From assembly GCA_022749755.1 (NCBI GenBank), contig CM040452.1, forward strand, positions 9,132,350 to 9,196,349: 64,000 nt of DNA. Direction: 5' to 3'. A program made the translations under genes and the position numbers. Source of the stretch: Azadirachta indica (taxonomy: Eukaryota; Streptophyta; Magnoliopsida; Sapindales; Meliaceae). The first letter of the stretch is position 1. Each line of letters opens with the position of its first letter. Under the pieces are notes generated by a model, which was given only the letters and a program-made list of their open reading frames with translations, had not been told where the DNA came from and made no database searches. This document shows, one piece after another, positions 60,950-64,000 of the stretch.

Positions 60950-61260
60950 TTCGTAAATCCGGAGACCGACATGACACGTGCAGTAACTGAGATGTCTCCG
61001 CCGACTTCCTTGATGAGACCGAGGTAGCCGCCTGATAGACGGTGGCTAACACGTGCATTGTGCTAAGATTCGAGTCAGCAAATTCATTATTTATTAATTA
61101 AAAATTAATTAATTAATTAAAATTCGGCATTGTATTTGAGCTAAAAACGTTACTTTTCGGACCTCGTAGAAGTCACCTTCTTTTCCTCTTTCAACTCAAC
61201 TACTGATTCTCTGACCAAACCTGTCAGTGATGGCCACGTGGCGTAATTCTACGGGGTAGC
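60950..61260. promoter_or_regulatory. Promoter-like island with three G-boxes, no gene attached
   Basis: This GC-richer island sits in very AT-rich DNA. It holds CACGTG at 60975-60980, 61050-61055 and 61235-61240; the last is inside a perfect 10-bp palindrome, GCCACGTGGC (61233-61242). A CCAAT box (ATTGG, near 61266-61270) follows. G-boxes bind bZIP/bHLH factors. No coding exon could be recognised on either side. It may be the remnant or distal promoter of a gene I cannot see, or a conserved non-coding element. Confidence 0.45.
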
Positions 61261-62230
61261 ATTCTGATTGGTAAAGAGAAAAAGGTTAGAGAATTTTGGA
61301 ATGATATCTTTTGACAACATTACACGTACACCTTAAAAGGGATATTTTCACATACTTCTCCTATTATTAGTGATAATAACATTAAAAATTAATAGTTTGT
61401 AGAAACTAACAGAAAGTACCCCTCAACAGTCAACTCTAAAACTTTTAGTTGACTTATCCAAAGGGTAATAACACATAAATTAACATTTTGTAAAACTTTA
61501 TTTTAGAAAATTTTAATGATTATTTTTATCCTAATTCAAATGCCACATTTTAAACCATTTTAAAAAATTTTAAAATTAATAATCTCATAAGTTTCTTTAA
61601 TTATAGAATTCTAATAATAGTAACTAAAATTTTTTTTTGCTAAATAGTAGTAAATTATTATATACTTTTATAAAAAAATATTTTTTTTTAACTTCTTTAT
61701 TAAAATCACATTTTTTGTTAGTAAAGAATTTCTAATTTTAAACTTGATAAGTTAATCATTTTTTTAGGCGAAAAAAGCTTGAATACTTGTAAATTAGCAT
61801 ATTCAATCATAATAAACTGGAAACTAGACCCAAACTTAATAAGATTCACTAAAATTAATCTGAATTAATTCATCAAAATATTTTAATTTCTTACTTTATA
61901 TTCAACTGATTGAAGCACAAATACACTTCACAATTCACAAATTCTAGGTGTAGGCAATTGTCGCTTTTGTTGGATGGCAAGAACGATGAGAGTAGTGATA
62001 GTTGCTGCTATTGTTGGATGGTACAGATGGATGGATTGGATTGAAAATTAGTTTTAAGAAAGAATTTTAGAGTTTTCTATAATATAAAAAACTTTAATGT
62101 GGTCTCAAAAAATAAGAAAAATATCAGTTTATGTATGATTAGCACAAATTTCAAGAATATATAAAAATATCCTATCAAAAGTCTCTAGTTCAGGGTAAAC
62201 TGTGTTTTTTGAAGTGTCAGTATGGGACTT
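61261..62230. other. AT-rich intergenic spacer
   Basis: No gene or clear repeat recognised. Confidence 0.45.
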
Positions 62231-62700
62231 TATCAACTATTGAAGCAAGATTTTAGCGCTACATGCATAATGACCAGGTTGGCCACTACAAGGTATTGTT
62301 CACTTTGCCTTGAAGCATCAAAATTTTGTCCTTAAACCGCAAGGGCATTTTTAAGGATAAAATCGTGAGAACCATACCTCATGGTAACCAATTTAGTTCA
62401 TACGCGTGTAGTGCAAAAATCTTGCTTCAATAGCTGGCGCCATCTTCAGAAATTTCATACAGGTACCCCCAAGAACACAACCCACCCTTAATTAGAGGGC
62501 TCGTATTAGGATGGAATTATCTTACGTCAATTAGAGTCAAGATTAGTCTGTGATATGTAAAGAGAAGGAGAGCCTCCTTAAATCACCAAGACACTTTTAA
62601 GGACAAAATTGTGAGACTTTAAGCTAAAGCGGACAATACCTCATGGTGGCAAGCCAATCCTTATGCACTCAACGCGGAAATCTTGCTTCAATACCTTGTA
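62230..62700. repeat. Degenerate LTR- or TRIM-like repeat
   Basis: Two diverged direct copies (about 62333-62433 and 62580-62697) share 'TTTTAAGGAxAAAATxGTGAGA', 'ATACCTCATGGT' and 'AATCTTGCTTCAATA'. The last motif is also inverted at 62237-62255 (TATTGAAGCAAGATTTT). 'AAAGCGGACAATACCTCATGGTGG'-like wording occurs in plant LTRs. Class uncertain. Confidence 0.45.
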
Positions 62701-63529
62701 TTACCTTATATATCAAAAAATAATTGAAAATTTTGAGATATAAATTAGCAAACATAATATAGTATTTACTTAATTAATATACACATTTAACTTTTAAATT
62801 AATTATAATTAAAAGGGTATTTAATAATTGTAACAGAAAATAATTGAATAAATAAAATTTGTGGGAATATTTTTCAAATTAGTAAAATTAAAATATATAA
62901 TTTGTTGTATATATTAGCTCAAATTATAAATAAAATAAATATAAAAATGCAAATGATATTTGACTATAACTCACAACTTAATTCCTATGATTTCTTTTCT
63001 CAATTAATCCACGAAATTTAATTTATTGAAGTCAATTGCTTTATTCAATTGAAGGATGATTCATTTTGATACAATACTATACATATATATAGTACAAATT
63101 ATAGAGTAATAACGTCAATAGTTAATTAAATACAATAAATGCATAAAAGTTAAAATAATCTTCTTTAATGAAAATAGTGTTAAATTTATTTTATTTATAA
63201 CATAATTAAAGTACTTATTTAGTCAAATTTTAAAAGTGTACGCGTCTCTTTTCCCTAATTTTAATTAGTTAGGTTGATGGAATATAACAAACCAACTAAA
63301 GTCAACATCTCATTCTTTCGCAATCACGAGCTCTTTGATTTCAATATTTTAATCCTTCATCCACGTTACTTACGTTTTTCTCTTCTTCTTCTTCTTCATT
63401 AATAAGTATTCATCATACATAGATATTTTATAAGATATTTTATAACCATAACTAAAGTGGTCAAATTGAATGAAAACTTAAATACTTCCAGCTCTTTTGT
63501 TCCAACTTTTAGCTAGATGATAAACGAAG
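62701..63529. other. AT-rich intergenic spacer
   Basis: No gene. A TTC run lies at 63380-63398. Confidence 0.45.
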
Positions 63530-64000
63530 ATAGCATGTTCAAGTCCTACTGTGGCACAACTCTCCAATTTATAGTAGAACTTGCATTTGATAATTGATTT
63601 ACTATTTGTTGAAGTTGCACTATCCCTTGCACTTCATTTTCATATTAATTATTGTGAGAATCAAGATGAGATAGTATATATTTTACAAGAAAGTATATGT
63701 CTTTACTTTAAGAGGCTTTTTCTTACTCTCATACAGAGATTGGTAATTGAGTATGTAATAATAAAGTTCTAATAATTACTTAGAGTTTTTTAATCAGTGA
63801 TTCAACTAATCCATTTTGAGTATAAATATATTCAACTAGATGCTTTATATCAATCCCCATTGATATGCAATAGTCATCAAAACATTTGGAAGTAAATTCA
63901 TCGGTATTGTTCAGGTGTATAATCTTACTAAGTAATGAGAAAAATATGCCCTCAACTTTATAATTCTGTATAAATAATCTAGCAAATATAACATTTCATG
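63530..64000 (-). pseudogene. Ty1/copia integrase/pol remnant, cut by window edge
   Basis: Read on - from 64000, IIHLNNTDEFTSKCFDDYCI and YIYTQNGLVESLIKKL match the integrase core (DNAGEFTS ... HTQNGLAESLIKR) of copia elements. IIRTLLLHTQLPISV follows. After a large internal deletion, ILSHLDSHNN and ENEVQGIVQLQQIVNQLSNA match the region behind the integrase. Stops interrupt it. The element continues beyond the window. Confidence 0.75.

Noticed and set aside
60870..61058. 62-aa minus-strand frame over the G-box island
   Set aside because: No homology recognised. The frame owes its length to the locally higher GC content.
1..64000. tRNA, rRNA or snoRNA genes
   Set aside because: I looked for tRNA A/B-box patterns and rRNA motifs by eye and saw none. 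A covariance-model scan would be decisive.

Overview
The window is eudicot plant nuclear DNA. It is AT-rich and gene-sparse, with GT-AG introns, 5'-UTR introns, chloroplast transit peptides, a telo-box/site-II ribosomal-protein promoter and plant transposon families. A rosid is likely; nothing seen here fixes the species.

Layout. (1) 473-18519 is one large, decayed Mutator-like element (MULE): about 79-bp terminal inverted repeats (about 86% identical) flanked by a perfect 9-bp target duplication, AAAAATCTA. It carries a mudrA-type transposase on + (split: 1150-2431 and 12738-13835) and, converging on it, a DUF1985-Ulp1 protease pseudogene on - (14410-17527) whose catalytic Cys codon now reads Trp. 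(2) The gap in the transposase is about 10.3 kb. It starts exactly at a CACTA terminus (2432), with CACTA subterminal repeats and a Ptta/En-Spm-like fragment. A tandem array of small cysteine-rich secreted-protein genes follows (about 4900-12150): three intact prolamin-like/ECA1-family genes on +, two broken EC1-like relatives on -, and two copies of a broken defensin-like exon. (3) 19529-32302 holds two housekeeping genes on +: a nine-transmembrane TM9SF/TMN protein (7 exons, 598 aa) and a plastid FtsZ2-type division protein (7 exons) with a reading-frame conflict at its last junction. (4) 34081-34563 is a single-exon BIC-like cryptochrome inhibitor whose N-terminus arose by a tandem duplication covering the start codon. 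(5) 39020-41105 is ribosomal protein L10A (uL1), with one GC-AG intron. (6) 41.8-43.6 kb holds a copia remnant and a LINE remnant. (7) 47.3-51.2 kb is a non-photosynthetic (Fd3-like) plastid ferredoxin with a 3.3-kb leader intron. (8) 51.2-64 kb is AT-rich intergenic DNA with hAT-like MITEs, diverged duplications, an isolated three-G-box island (60975-61242) and a copia integrase remnant at the right edge.

How the genes relate. FtsZ2, ferredoxin and BIC act in plastid division, plastid electron transfer and blue-light signalling; TMN and RPL10A serve the secretory pathway and translation. There is no operon-like logic. The unusual part is the left 18.5 kb, where a cluster of probable reproductive signalling peptides lies wholly inside nested transposons.
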